A stretch of 33,196 nucleotides of DNA, from contig CADCUK010000088.1 in NCBI GenBank assembly GCA_902805865.1, positions 1 to 33,196 of the forward strand, written 5' to 3'. The DNA comes from an uncultured Nocardioidaceae bacterium. Its GTDB lineage: Bacteria > Actinomycetota > Actinomycetes > Propionibacteriales > Nocardioidaceae. The position numbers were made by a program, and so were the translations under genes. Numbering within the stretch: the stretch's first letter is position 1; every line of letters begins with the position of its first letter. This document shows positions 15,283 to 24,689 of this stretch, piece after piece. The notes beneath the pieces were generated by a model, which was not told the DNA's origin, ran no database searches, and worked only from the letters and a program-made list of their open reading frames with translations.

Positions 15283-16171
15283 GGATGTCGGTGGTCAGGA
15301 TGCCTCGGGCACCGATCTCGTAGAGCTCGTCCATCACGCGCTGCGCGGACGCCCTCGGGACCATCGAGCGCACGGCGACCCACCCCTCGCGGTGCAGGGG
15401 GGAGACCGTCGGGCTCTCGATGCCAGGAGTCAGCGCGACCGCCTCCTCGACGCGGGGGGACGGGATGTCGTAGTCCATCATCACGTAGGAGCGGGCGACG
15501 AGGACGCCCTGCAACCGACGCAGGAAGACGGCCAGCCCCGGGTGCTCGGCCGCGTCGATGCGGCTGATGAGCACCGCCTCGGACTCCATGATCACCTCGC
15601 CGACGACCTCGAGCCCTGCCTGGCGCAGGGTGCTGCCGGTCTCCACGACGTCCGCGATCACGTCGGCCACCCCCAGCTGGACGCTGGTCTCCACCGCCCC
15701 GTCGAGACGGATGACGGTCGCGTCGATGCCGCGCTGCTGGAGGTAGCGGCGCACCACTCCGTCGTACGACGTGGCGATGCGCTTGCCTGCCAGGTCGGCC
15801 ACCTCGGAGATCAGCCCGGGGCGGGCAGCGAACCGGAAGGTGGAGCGGCCGAAGCCGAGCTGCAGGCTCTCCTCCGCCTTGGCGCCGGAGTCGGTGAGCA
15901 GGTCGCGGCCGGTGATGCCGATGTCGAGGGTGCCCTCCCCCACGTACAGCGCGATGTCGCGGGGGCGCAGGTAGAAGAAGTCGACGCCGTTGGAGGGGTC
16001 GGTCAGCGCGAGCTGCTTGGCGTCGGAGCGCTGGGCGTAGCCCGCCTCCCGGAGCATCTCCGAGGCGGCGGTGCTCAGCGATCCCTTGTTGGGCACCGCG
16101 ACGCGAAGGGTCTGCGGCGCGGCGTCGGTCCCGTCGGCCGTGGTCGGCGTGGCAGTCACCGGGCGGCTCAC
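15266..16171 (-). CDS. hisG: ATP phosphoribosyltransferase, long form
   Basis: HisG joins ATP and PRPP in the first step of histidine synthesis. The 301-aa protein is the long, HisZ-independent form with a C-terminal ACT-like regulatory domain. Visible motifs are [11 protein letters not shown], the [10 protein letters not shown] segment and the PRPP-binding region around [19 protein letters not shown], then the C-terminal domain ([19 protein letters not shown]). The first 20 residues are a variable extension. The GTG start overlaps the hisE stop by 4 nt (GTGA), indicating coupling. Feedback inhibition by histidine is a family property. Confidence 0.97.
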   Translation of the reverse strand: MSRPVTATPTTADGTDAAPQTLRVAVPNKGSLSTAASEMLREAGYAQRSDAKQLALTDPSNGVDFFYLRPRDIALYVGEGTLDIGITGRDLLTDSGAKAEESLQLGFGRSTFRFAARPGLISEVADLAGKRIATSYDGVVRRYLQQRGIDATVIRLDGAVETSVQLGVADVIADVVETGSTLRQAGLEVVGEVIMESEAVLISRIDAAEHPGLAVFLRRLQGVLVARSYVMMDYDIPSPRVEEAVALTPGIESPTVSPLHREGWVAVRSMVPRASAQRVMDELYEIGARGILTTDIHACRL

Positions 16172-16431
16172 AGGTGCGCGTAGACGTCGTCGGGCGAGAT
16201 GCCGGTGGCGAGCATCAGCACCTGCGCGTGGTAGATCAGCTGGCTGATCTCCTCGGCGGCACGCTCGGGCCCCTCGTGCTCGGCGGCCATCCAGGACTCC
16301 GCGGCCTCCTCGACCAGCTTCTTGCCGATCGCGTGCACGCCGGCGTCGAGGGCCGCGACGGTCCCCGAGCCCTCGGGCCGGGTGCGAGCCTTCTCGCTGA
16401 GCTCGGTCCAGAGCTCGTCGAACGTCTTCAT
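16168..16431 (-). CDS. hisE: phosphoribosyl-ATP pyrophosphatase
   Basis: HisE removes pyrophosphate from phosphoribosyl-ATP, the second histidine step. The 87-aa protein starting [15 protein letters not shown] contains the MazG-like metal-binding helix [13 protein letters not shown] and [18 protein letters not shown] 16431 matches the family N-terminus, but its GGAG is directly adjacent, so a GTG 33 nt upstream (16464) is a real alternative adding 11 residues. hisG follows with a 4-nt overlap. A candidate -10 (TAGGCT) lies at 16500-16505. Confidence 0.93.
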   Translation of the reverse strand: MKTFDELWTELSEKARTRPEGSGTVAALDAGVHAIGKKLVEEAAESWMAAEHEGPERAAEEISQLIYHAQVLMLATGISPDDVYAHL

Positions 16432-16499
16432 CTCCACGCTTTCGTGTCGTCCCAGCGGTGTCACGAGCCCGGTTCCGGGCCCGTCCCCGGCCGCGTTCC

Positions 16500-16505
16500 A
16501 GCCTA
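16500..16505 (-). promoter_or_regulatory. candidate -10 of the hisE-hisG operon
   Basis: TAGGCT on the minus strand fits TAnnnT, in the gap behind ribH. The start would be near 16493, upstream of both possible hisE starts. No good -35 was found. Confidence 0.35.
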
Positions 16506-16525
16506 CGGCGTGCGACGAGGCCGGC

Positions 16526-18347
<1,822 letters not shown>

Positions 18348-18351
<4 letters not shown>

Positions 18352-18965
18352 GAGCTCCTCCTGGGTTCGATCCGGGGGCCGAGCATCCGCTCGACGTACT
18401 TCGCGATCACGTCGGCCTCGAGGTTGACGGCCTCGCCGGGCTGCCGGGTCCCGAGGGTGGTGCGCGCGAGCGTCTCGGGGATGAGCGAGACCGTGAAGGT
18501 CCCTGCCGCGTCGTCGACGTCGACGACGGTCAGCGAGATCCCGTCGACGGTCACCGACCCCTTCTCGACGAGGTACGGCGCCAGCCGCTCGGGGAAGCTG
18601 ATCGCCACGACCTCCCAGTGCTCGCTGGGCGTGCGCGACACGACCGCACCGGTGGCGTCGACGTGCCCCTGGACCATGTGCCCGCCGAGCCGCTTGTCCA
18701 CGGTGACCGCGCGTTCCAGGTTCACCCGCGCACCCTGCGCCAGCTGCGCCAGGCCGGTCTTGTCCAGCGTCTCCTGCATGACATCGGCGGTGAACGTCTC
18801 GCCTGCGCGGTCCGCGACGGTGAGACAGACGCCGTTCACCGCGATCGAGTCGCCGAGCCCGGCGTCCTCGACCACCAGCGGCCCGCGGACCGTGAGGCGT
18901 ACGGCGTCGCCCTGCTGCTCGATCGCCTCGACGACGCCCAGCTCCTCGATGATTCCGGTGAACAC
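18348..18965 (-). CDS. ribE: riboflavin synthase alpha chain
   Basis: RibE dismutates two lumazines into riboflavin and the pyrimidine. The 205-aa protein shows the duplicated lumazine-binding fold: repeat 1 from [10 protein letters not shown] with [12 protein letters not shown], and repeat 2 from [13 protein letters not shown] with [15 protein letters not shown]. The GTG at 18965 is one base after the ribD stop, and ribBA overlaps its end. It lies in the FMN-riboswitch-controlled operon. Confidence 0.97.
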
Positions 18966-18966
18966 G

Positions 18967-20112
18967 TCAGTGCTCCTTCCTGGCCTGGCCGGTGGCCTGA
19001 CCGGTGGGATGTCCGGTGGGATGTCCGGCGGGATGTCCGGTGGGATGTCCGGCGGGTTGCATGGTCAGCCGCACGTTGCGGTCGCTGCCGGTGCCGAGCA
19101 CGGTGACGTCGACGACGGCCAGGTGCAGCGCGTCGGCGATCGTGGCCACCGAGAGCCCTTCGACCGCGTGCACTCCCCCACCGATCAGCATCGGGGCGAC
19201 GTACGCGACGACCTCGTCGACCAGCCCTGCCTCGAGGAACGCAGCAGCGAGCCGCGGCCCCCCTTCGAGGAAGACGTGCCGCCGACCCCGTGCGTACAGC
19301 TCGTCGAGGGCGCTGCGCGGGTCGCGGGTGCGCAGCAGGACGGTCTCGGCACGGTCGTCGAGGACCCGGCTCGTGGGCGGGACGTCCCGCAGCCCCATGA
19401 CCGCGCGCAGCGGCTGGCGGTCCGCCGGCAGCGGCTGGTCGGTCTCGTCGCGGACGGTGAGCTGCGGATCGTCGCCCAGCACGGTGCCGGTGCCGGCCAG
19501 CACGACGTCGGACTCGGCGCGGAGGCGGTGGGTGTCGCGGCGCGCGTCCTGGTTGCTCACCCATCGGCTGCTGCCGTCGGCCGCCGCGCTGCGACCGTCG
19601 AGCGACGCGGCGAACTTCCAGGTGACGAACGGTCGGCCGTGCTCGACGGCGAAGGTCCAGGCGCGGTTGACGGCGCGGGCCTCGTCGCGCAGCAGCCCGG
19701 CGGCCACCTCGACACCCGCGGCCACGAGCGTCGCTGACCCACCGGCGGCGACCGGGTTCGGGTCCTCCTGCGCGTAGACCACGCGGGCGATGCCGGCGTC
19801 GACCAGCGCCTGGGCACAGGGCCCGGTGCGTCCGGTGTGGTTGCACGGCTCGAGCGTGACGACCGCGGTCAGCCCCTCCGACGGCCCGGCGAGCGAGCGG
19901 AGTGCCTCGATCTCGGCGTGCGGGTTGCCGGCGCCGCGGTGGAACCCTTCGGCCACCTCGACCCCGTCACGGTCCAGGAGCACGCATCCCACACGCGGGT
20001 TCGGGCCGAGCGGCACACCAGGGGTCCGGGCGATCGCGAGCGCGCGGCGCATCGCGGTCTTCTCGGCGGCGCTGGACGCTGCTGCGTCCGGCTCCCGGTC
20101 CTGCCCCGTCAT
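18967..20112 (-). CDS. ribD: bifunctional riboflavin deaminase/reductase with His-rich repeat tail
   Basis: RibD deaminates the GTP cyclohydrolase product, then reduces the ribosyl side chain. The 381-aa protein carries the deaminase zinc motifs GNPHAEIEAL and PCNHTGRTGPCAQAL, then the NADPH-dependent reductase domain (RPFVTWKFAASLDGR, LEGGPRLAAAFLEAGLVDE). ATG 20112 has AGAGGG 8 nt upstream. Open frame above it belongs to the riboswitch leader and was excluded. The C-terminus ends in HPTG-type repeats from a 12-bp tandem array (18989-19060), giving several histidines beyond the normal enzyme end. ribE starts one base after the stop. Confidence 0.96.
   Translation of the reverse strand: MTGQDREPDAAASSAAEKTAMRRALAIARTPGVPLGPNPRVGCVLLDRDGVEVAEGFHRGAGNPHAEIEALRSLAGPSEGLTAVVTLEPCNHTGRTGPCAQALVDAGIARVVYAQEDPNPVAAGGSATLVAAGVEVAAGLLRDEARAVNRAWTFAVEHGRPFVTWKFAASLDGRSAAADGSSRWVSNQDARRDTHRLRAESDVVLAGTGTVLGDDPQLTVRDETDQPLPADRQPLRAVMGLRDVPPTSRVLDDRAETVLLRTRDPRSALDELYARGRRHVFLEGGPRLAAAFLEAGLVDEVVAYVAPMLIGGGVHAVEGLSVATIADALHLAVVDVTVLGTGSDRNVRLTMQPAGHPTGHPAGHPTGHPTGQATGQARKEH
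18989..19060 (-). repeat. 12-bp tandem repeat encoding HP(T/A)G units at the end of ribD
   Basis: Four units of CCGG(T/C)GGGATGT run from 19001 to 19048, flanked by degenerate copies at 18989-19000 and 19049-19060. On the minus strand each codes for His-Pro-(Thr/Ala)-Gly, with Gln replacing His in the outer ones. The period is a multiple of three, so copy number can vary without shifting frame. The array stops 20 bp before the ribD stop codon. Confidence 0.9.
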
Positions 20113-20116
20113 CTGG

Positions 20117-20126
20117 GGTGCCCTCT
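20117..20126 (-). promoter_or_regulatory. ribD ribosome-binding site, complementary to an anti-SD element at 20221-20229
   Basis: The region reads AGAGGGCACC before the ribD ATG. The nine bases just after the riboswitch P1 stem (20221-20229, GGTGCCTCT on the minus strand) are its complement with a single bulged G. FMN-dependent masking of the ribosome site is therefore structurally possible. Confidence 0.55.
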
Positions 20127-20164
20127 CGTCCTGTCGCGGACCCTGGGGCTGCATTCGGGGAGAC

Positions 20165-20187
20165 ACGTGCGCTCGTCGCCCGCACGT
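20165..20187 (-). other. expression-platform hairpin in the rib leader
   Basis: A perfect 7-bp stem (20181-20187 with 20165-20171) and 9-nt loop lie between the FMN aptamer and ribD. Its first arm could instead pair with the 3' strand of aptamer P1, giving mutually exclusive folds. No T-run follows, which favours translational over transcriptional control. Confidence 0.45.
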
Positions 20188-20229
20188 CACCGAGGCTGGA
20201 AAGCCGCAGCTGGTGCGAGCAGAGGCACC

Positions 20230-20356
20230 GCGTGCGCTTCCCATCCGGACTCTCACCGTCGGTCCAGGAGTTCCACCTGGTCAACCGGTCACTGGCTTGT
20301 GACCGGGTCGCGGACTGTCACCGCCGGCTCGGAATTTCACCGACCCCAGAACACGC
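20230..20356 (-). ncRNA. FMN riboswitch (RFN element)
   Basis: On the minus strand the conserved aptamer blocks occur in order: GGGGTCGGTGAAATTCCGA, GGCGGTGACAGTCCGC, GGTGGAACTCC, and GACGGTGAGAGTCCGGATGG followed by GAAG. P1 can form between 20351-20356 and 20230-20235. It lies upstream of ribD, the standard place, and should repress ribD-ribE-ribBA-ribH when FMN binds. The 341-nt gap between ribD and rpe is filled by this aptamer, its expression platform (20113-20229), and a hairpin and short repeat near rpe. Confidence 0.97.
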
Positions 20357-20402
20357 GAGCTCGCTGACTCGTCGGTCAAGTCTGGCACAGGGCGCCACGT
20401 CG

Positions 20403-20430
20403 CGTCTCCCGCCGGGAGACGTGCTCCCGG
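20403..20430 (-). terminator. overlapping hairpins after rpe
   Basis: Two perfect stems share one arm: 20403-20411 with 20413-20421 (9 bp, tight loop), and 20412-20418 with 20424-20430 (7 bp, 5-nt loop). They start about 24 nt after the rpe stop. There is no T-run. The likely role is an rpe terminator or a barrier before the rib leader. TTGACC further on could be a -35 for the rib transcript, but no matching -10 was found. Confidence 0.4.
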
Positions 20431-20440
20431 TCACGCCGCG

Positions 20441-20462
20441 ACCTACCTGCGACCTACCTGCG
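20441..20462 (-). repeat. 11-bp tandem duplication over the rpe stop codon
   Basis: ACCTACCTGCG occurs twice back to back on the plus strand. Both copies contain the TAG that ends rpe, so the second copy falls just outside the gene. It looks like a recent slippage duplication. Confidence 0.8.
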
Positions 20463-21122
20463 AGCTGCCGCTGCCTCCGCGGACGCACGCAGCGTCTCGA
20501 CCATCGCGGCAGGGTCGTCGGCACCGAACACGGCCGACCCGGCGACGAACGTGTCGGCCCCGGCCTCCGCGCAGCGCTCGATGGTCTCGAGGGACACCCC
20601 GCCGTCGACCTGGAGACGCAGGTCCAGACCGTGCCGGTCCAGCAGCGCCCTTGCCCGCCGGATCTTCGGCAGGCACAGGTCGAGGAACGCCTGCCCGCCG
20701 AACCCCGGCTCGACCGTCATCACCAGCAGCATGTCGAGCTCGGGCAGCAGCTCCTCGTACGGCTCGACCGGGGTGGCCGGGCGCAGGGCCATCCCGGCCC
20801 GGGCCCCTGCGCTGCGCAGCTCACGAGCCAGCCGCACCGGGGCGGTCGCGGCCTCGACGTGGAACGTCACCGACGATGCCCCCGCCTCGACGTACGCCGG
20901 CGCCCACCGGTCGGGGTCCTCGATCATCAGGTGCAGGTCGAGCGGGGTGTCGGTTGCCTTGGCGAGCGACTCCACCACGGGCACCCCGAGCGTCAGGTTC
21001 GGCACGAAGTGGTTGTCCATGACGTCGACGTGGAGCCAGTCGGCGCCTGCGACCCCGCGGACCTCGTCGGCGAGGTGGGCGAAGTCGGCGCTGAGGATGC
21101 TGGGGGCGATGTGGATACCCAT
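20454..21122 (-). CDS. rpe: ribulose-phosphate 3-epimerase
   Basis: Rpe interconverts ribulose 5-phosphate and xylulose 5-phosphate in the pentose phosphate pathway. The 222-aa TIM barrel has [22 protein letters not shown] and [10 protein letters not shown] (metal and catalytic His/Asp), [11 protein letters not shown] and [11 protein letters not shown] 21122 is preferred over an ATG 12 nt upstream: it gives the usual [10 protein letters not shown] start, and a -10-like TAGGAT (21133-21138) overlaps the upstream ATG, so the mRNA would begin between them. Its product feeds the RibB half of ribBA, which fits its location next to the rib operon. Confidence 0.97.
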   Translation of the reverse strand: MGIHIAPSILSADFAHLADEVRGVAGADWLHVDVMDNHFVPNLTLGVPVVESLAKATDTPLDLHLMIEDPDRWAPAYVEAGASSVTFHVEAATAPVRLARELRSAGARAGMALRPATPVEPYEELLPELDMLLVMTVEPGFGGQAFLDLCLPKIRRARALLDRHGLDLRLQVDGGVSLETIERCAEAGADTFVAGSAVFGADDPAAMVETLRASAEAAAARR

Positions 21123-21132
21123 GTCGGTGCGC

Positions 21133-21138
21133 ATCCTA
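21133..21138 (-). promoter_or_regulatory. candidate -10 of rpe
   Basis: TAGGAT on the minus strand fits TAnnnT and places the start near 21126, about 4 nt before ATG 21122. The -35 region is weak. Confidence 0.35.
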
Positions 21139-21221
21139 GTGCGGCCGCCCGCCCGAGGCTTGACCGGAGCCGCCGCCGGGTAGACAGAGGGTGATACCCG
21201 CTGATCCCTGGGAGGGGAAGC

Positions 21222-21578
21222 ATGGACATGTCAACCATCATCTGGATCGTCGTCGCTGTCATCGTCGTCCTGGCGGTGGCCGCGCTCATCGCCGCCATGA
21301 TGCGCAAGAAGCGGGCCGAGCAGCAGCGCGTGCACGCCCAGCACCTGCGCACCGAGGCCGTCAGCAACGTCGACCGGGTCAACCAGAGCAACGTCGAGGC
21401 CAAGGAGGCCGAGGCGAGGGCCGAGCGAGCCCGCCTCGAGGCCGAGCGGGCCGAGGCGCAGGCCGTCGAGGCACAGCGTGGGGTCGACATGGAGCGTGCG
21501 ACGTACGAGGACCGGATCCGGGAAGCCGACCGGATCGACCCGGACGTCGACCACCGGACCAACCAGCACCGGGCCTGA
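21222..21578 (+). CDS. small single-pass membrane protein with coiled coil
   Basis: An unrecognised 118-aa protein: one strongly hydrophobic N-terminal segment (residues 4-27, [21 protein letters not shown]), a basic stop-transfer [10 protein letters not shown], then a long Ala/Glu/Arg helix (about 55-95) with coiled-coil character, and a polar Asp/His-rich end. Similar small actinobacterial proteins exist without assigned function. It has a good GGGAGGGG Shine-Dalgarno before the ATG. It is transcribed away from rpe and toward rsmB, and is the only plus-strand gene in the second half of the window, so it is a stand-alone unit. TTGACC (21160-21165) could be part of its promoter. Confidence 0.8.
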   Translation: MDMSTIIWIVVAVIVVLAVAALIAAMMRKKRAEQQRVHAQHLRTEAVSNVDRVNQSNVEAKEAEARAERARLEAERAEAQAVEAQRGVDMERATYEDRIREADRIDPDVDHRTNQHRA

Positions 21579-21611
21579 CTCCCCCGCAGCCTCGGCCCGC
21601 CTGTCTGGCCG

Positions 21612-23042
21612 TCAGCGTCGGCGCAGCAGCGCGACGAACATCGCGTCCGTGCCGTGCCGGTGCGGCCACAGCTGCACCGTGCCCGGCAGCGGGCCGGCTG
21701 CGTCGGGCACCTGGTGGAGTGTCGCGCCGGCGTCGGCCAGCTCGGTATCGGACCTGCCGGCCAGCACCGTCGTGACCACGCCGGCGGTCTCGGCCAGCAC
21801 AGGTGAGCAGGTGGAGTAGACGACCACTCCGCCGGGCCGCACGGCGTCCAGGGCCGATGCGAGCAACCGCACCTGGAGCGCCACGAGGCCGTCGAGGTCG
21901 TCGGCCGAGCGCCGCCACCGTGACTCGGGTCGGCGACGCAGAGCCCCCAGCCCGGTGCAGGGCGCGTCGACGAGCGCCCGGTCGAAGATGCTGGGCGACC
22001 ACGCCGGGGCGGTGCCGTCGCCGGTGACCACGGTGACCGTGCCGGCCGGCAGCGCCCGGGCCGCGCGCACGACGAGGTCGGCGCGGTGGGGCTGGCGCTC
22101 GACCGCGAGCACCCGGGCACCGCGGCCGGCGCCGATCGCACCGAGCAGCGTCGCCTTGCCACCGGGGCCGGCGCAGAGGTCCAGCCAGGTGCTGTCCCGG
22201 CCCTCGACGTCCGCCGCGGCCAGTGCGGAGGCCACCAGCTGGGACCCTTCGTCCTGCACGCCTGCCCGTCCGTCGCCGACGGCAGGGATCAGCGCCGGGT
22301 CGCCCGAGGTCAGCACCACCCCGAACGGCGAGTAGGGCGTCGCCTCTCCTCCTGCACCCTCCCCCGCAGCCTGGAGCAGCTCGTCCTGCGCCGACAGGCC
22401 GGGCCGCGCCACCAGCGTCACGCGCGGTGCGGTGTTGTCGGCGACGAGGAGGTCGTCGAGCTCGTCGGCCCGGTCCCCGAGCGCGCGCTGGAGCTCCTCG
22501 ACCACCCACCTCGGGTGCGACCGGGCGACGGCGGCGAACCCGATGGGGTCGCCGGCCGGGTCCGGCGCCACCGCTCGCACCCACTCGTCGAGGGAGCGCT
22601 CGCCGACCTTCCGGAGCACGGCATTGACGAAACCCGTGGCGCTCTGCCCCACCTGCGCCCGGACCAGGTCGACCGACGTGGCGACCGCGGCATGAGCGGC
22701 GACCCGGGTGGCCAGCAGCTGGTGCGTCCCGAGCCGGAGCGCATCGAGCACAGCCGCGTCGATGCGCCCCAGAGGACGCCTGGCGCAGGCGACGATGATC
22801 GCGTCGTAGGTGCCCTGCCGACGCAGCGACCCGGCGACGAGCTCGGTCGCGAAGGCCGCGTCCCGGGCGTCGAGGCCCCGCGCCTTGATCCGAGCGGGGA
22901 GCAGCAGGTTGGCGTAGGCGTCCTCGTCACTGACGGCGCGGAGCACCTCGTAGGCGACCAGTCGCGGCGCGTCCGCCCTCGCACCGGCACGTGGGCGTCG
23001 CCCTCCGGGGCGTCGCGCGCGCGGCGACCGTGGGTCGGTCAT
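21612..23042 (-). CDS. rsmB: 16S rRNA (cytosine 967-C5) methyltransferase, RsmB/NOP family
   Basis: RsmB methylates C967 of 16S rRNA with SAM. The 476-aa protein has a NusB-like RNA-binding domain (about residues 28-160, with [17 protein letters not shown] and [11 protein letters not shown]), then the Rossmann methyltransferase with [15 protein letters not shown], a [15 protein letters not shown] motif IV and a YSTCSPV motif VI supplying the two catalytic cysteines. The basic N-terminus is typical in actinobacteria. ATG 23042 overlaps the fmt stop (ATGA), so it is coupled to def-fmt. Confidence 0.96.
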   Translation of the reverse strand: MTDPRSPRARRPGGRRPRAGARADAPRLVAYEVLRAVSDEDAYANLLLPARIKARGLDARDAAFATELVAGSLRRQGTYDAIIVACARRPLGRIDAAVLDALRLGTHQLLATRVAAHAAVATSVDLVRAQVGQSATGFVNAVLRKVGERSLDEWVRAVAPDPAGDPIGFAAVARSHPRWVVEELQRALGDRADELDDLLVADNTAPRVTLVARPGLSAQDELLQAAGEGAGGEATPYSPFGVVLTSGDPALIPAVGDGRAGVQDEGSQLVASALAAADVEGRDSTWLDLCAGPGGKATLLGAIGAGRGARVLAVERQPHRADLVVRAARALPAGTVTVVTGDGTAPAWSPSIFDRALVDAPCTGLGALRRRPESRWRRSADDLDGLVALQVRLLASALDAVRPGGVVVYSTCSPVLAETAGVVTTVLAGRSDTELADAGATLHQVPDAAGPLPGTVQLWPHRHGTDAMFVALLRRR

Positions 23043-24007
23043 CCCTCGACCGGGGACGCAGCCGGCGATGCGTCCGGTGACGCACCCAGCCGGGTGCCCG
23101 AGGCGTCGCGCAGCCCACGGGCCCAGTCCGCGGCCGCCATCTGCTTCTTGCCGAACGCCTTCACCGCGCCCAGCCGGACCGGGACGGTGCCGGTGCCGAC
23201 GTGCACGGCGTTCTTGGACACCGCGAGCACGCCCGGCTCCAAGGCGTCGGCCTCCGGGTCGGGGCGGACCGGCCCGACCTTGAGCCGTTCCCCCTCGAAC
23301 GTGGTCCAGGCGCCCGGCGCGGGCGTGCAGGCGCGGACCCTGCGGTCGACGGCGAGCGCCGGCTCGGACCAGCGCACCTCCGCGTCCTCTACGGCGATCT
23401 TCGGCGCCGACGAGACGCCCTCACCCGGCTGCGGACGGGCCACGAGGGCCCCGTCCTCGATCCCGTCCAACGTCGCGACGAGGAGGGGCGCGCCCGCCTC
23501 GGCCAGCCGGCCGAGCAGGTCGCCGGCGGTGTCGGTCTCGCGGATCCGCTCGGTCACCACGCCGTACGTCGGCCCCGCGTCGAGGGCCCGGACGATGCGG
23601 AACGTCGTCGCCCCGGTGAACTCGTCACCGGCCCACAGGGCCCGCTGGACCGGGGCCGCGCCGCGCCAGGCGGGCAGGATCGAGAAGTGCAGGTTCACCC
23701 AGCCGTGCTCGGGGATGTCCAAGGCCGACTGGGGCAGGAGGGCTCCGTAGGCGACCACCGGGCAGCAGTCCGGTCGGAGTCCGCGGAGCTGCTCCTGGAA
23801 GTCGGGGTCCTTGGGGTGCTGGGGCTTGAGCACCGGGACGTCGAGCTCCTCGGCCAGCTGGGCGACGGGCGACGCGACCAGCTTGCGGCCGCGGCCCTGC
23901 GGAGCATCGGGCCGGGTGACGACGCCGACCAGCTCGTGGGCACTGCTCGCGATGGCGCGGAGGCTGGGGAGCGCGACCTCGGGGGTGCCGGCGAAGACGA
24001 CCCGCAT
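23039..24007 (-). CDS. fmt: methionyl-tRNA formyltransferase
   Basis: Fmt formylates initiator Met-tRNA using 10-formyl-THF. The 322-aa protein starts [16 protein letters not shown] and has [12 protein letters not shown], the catalytic [18 protein letters not shown] segment (Asn and His) and ALDAGPTYG, followed by the C-terminal tRNA-binding barrel. ATG 24007 shares a base with the def stop (TGATG). The tail ends with Ala/Ser/Asp-rich repeats ([15 protein letters not shown]). The def-fmt pairing is the classic arrangement for the formyl-Met cycle. Confidence 0.97.
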   Translation of the reverse strand: MRVVFAGTPEVALPSLRAIASSAHELVGVVTRPDAPQGRGRKLVASPVAQLAEELDVPVLKPQHPKDPDFQEQLRGLRPDCCPVVAYGALLPQSALDIPEHGWVNLHFSILPAWRGAAPVQRALWAGDEFTGATTFRIVRALDAGPTYGVVTERIRETDTAGDLLGRLAEAGAPLLVATLDGIEDGALVARPQPGEGVSSAPKIAVEDAEVRWSEPALAVDRRVRACTPAPGAWTTFEGERLKVGPVRPDPEADALEPGVLAVSKNAVHVGTGTVPVRLGAVKAFGKKQMAAADWARGLRDASGTRLGASPDASPAASPVEG

Positions 24008-24561
24008 CAGAGGCCGAGCCCGCGGGTGGGGTGCGGGCTGACCTTGATCGTGGGCGGGGTCATCTGGGGGGCACCGAACCACTCCGCCTCGCGGATGGCG
24101 CGCATGGCGAGCTTGCGCGTCTCCGGGTCCAGCCGCTCGACGAAGAGGATCCCGTCGAGGTGGTCGGTCTCGTGCTGGATGGCCCGGGCCAGCAGCTCCG
24201 AGCCCTCGATCGCGACCGGCTCGCCGTGCATGTCGTAGCCCTTGGCGACCACGTGGAGCGCTCGCCTGCAGTCGAAGACGAGGTCCGGGATCGACAGGCA
24301 GCCCTCGTCGCCGTCCTGGGTCTCGTCGGAGAGCGACAGGTCGGGGTTCACCAGGTGACCGACCTCCCCGTCGACGTTCCAGGTGAACACGCGCAGCCCG
24401 ACCCCGATCTGCGGAGCGGCCAGGCCGGCTCCCGGGGCGTCGAGCATCGTGTCGGTGAGGTCCTGCACGAGCTTGCGCAGCTCGAGGTCGAAGTCGACCA
24501 CCGGCGAGGCAGGCGTGCGCAGCACCGGGTCGCCGAACAGCCGGATCGACTGGATGCTCAC
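24007..24561 (-). CDS. def: peptide deformylase
   Basis: Def removes the N-formyl group from new proteins. The 184-aa metalloenzyme shows all three motifs: [17 protein letters not shown] (metal Cys) and QHETDHLDG (metal His pair and catalytic Glu). GTG 24561 has AGAGG 8 nt upstream and gives the usual [14 protein letters not shown] start. fmt follows with a 1-nt overlap. The 128-nt gap to priA upstream holds no gene. Confidence 0.98.
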   Translation of the reverse strand: MSIQSIRLFGDPVLRTPASPVVDFDLELRKLVQDLTDTMLDAPGAGLAAPQIGVGLRVFTWNVDGEVGHLVNPDLSLSDETQDGDEGCLSIPDLVFDCRRALHVVAKGYDMHGEPVAIEGSELLARAIQHETDHLDGILFVERLDPETRKLAMRAIREAEWFGAPQMTPPTIKVSPHPTRGLGL

Positions 24562-24689
24562 GGACGGGTCCTCTCCTCGGGGCGGGCGGCTGCCAAGTCT
24601 ACGGAGCACCTCGGCCCACCTCGACGCCGCTCGGCGCCCGCGTCGCCGCCGCGTCGCCGCCCCCCGTCGGCGCCCGGGTCCGCTCCGCC

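Noticed and set aside
18989-19060. CRISPR-like array
   Set aside because: Units are 12 bp with no spacers and lie inside the ribD coding frame; it is a coding tandem repeat.
20113-20256. Longer ribD start from ATG 20256
   Set aside because: That ATG is inside the conserved 3' block of the FMN aptamer; ATG 20112 has a proper Shine-Dalgarno.
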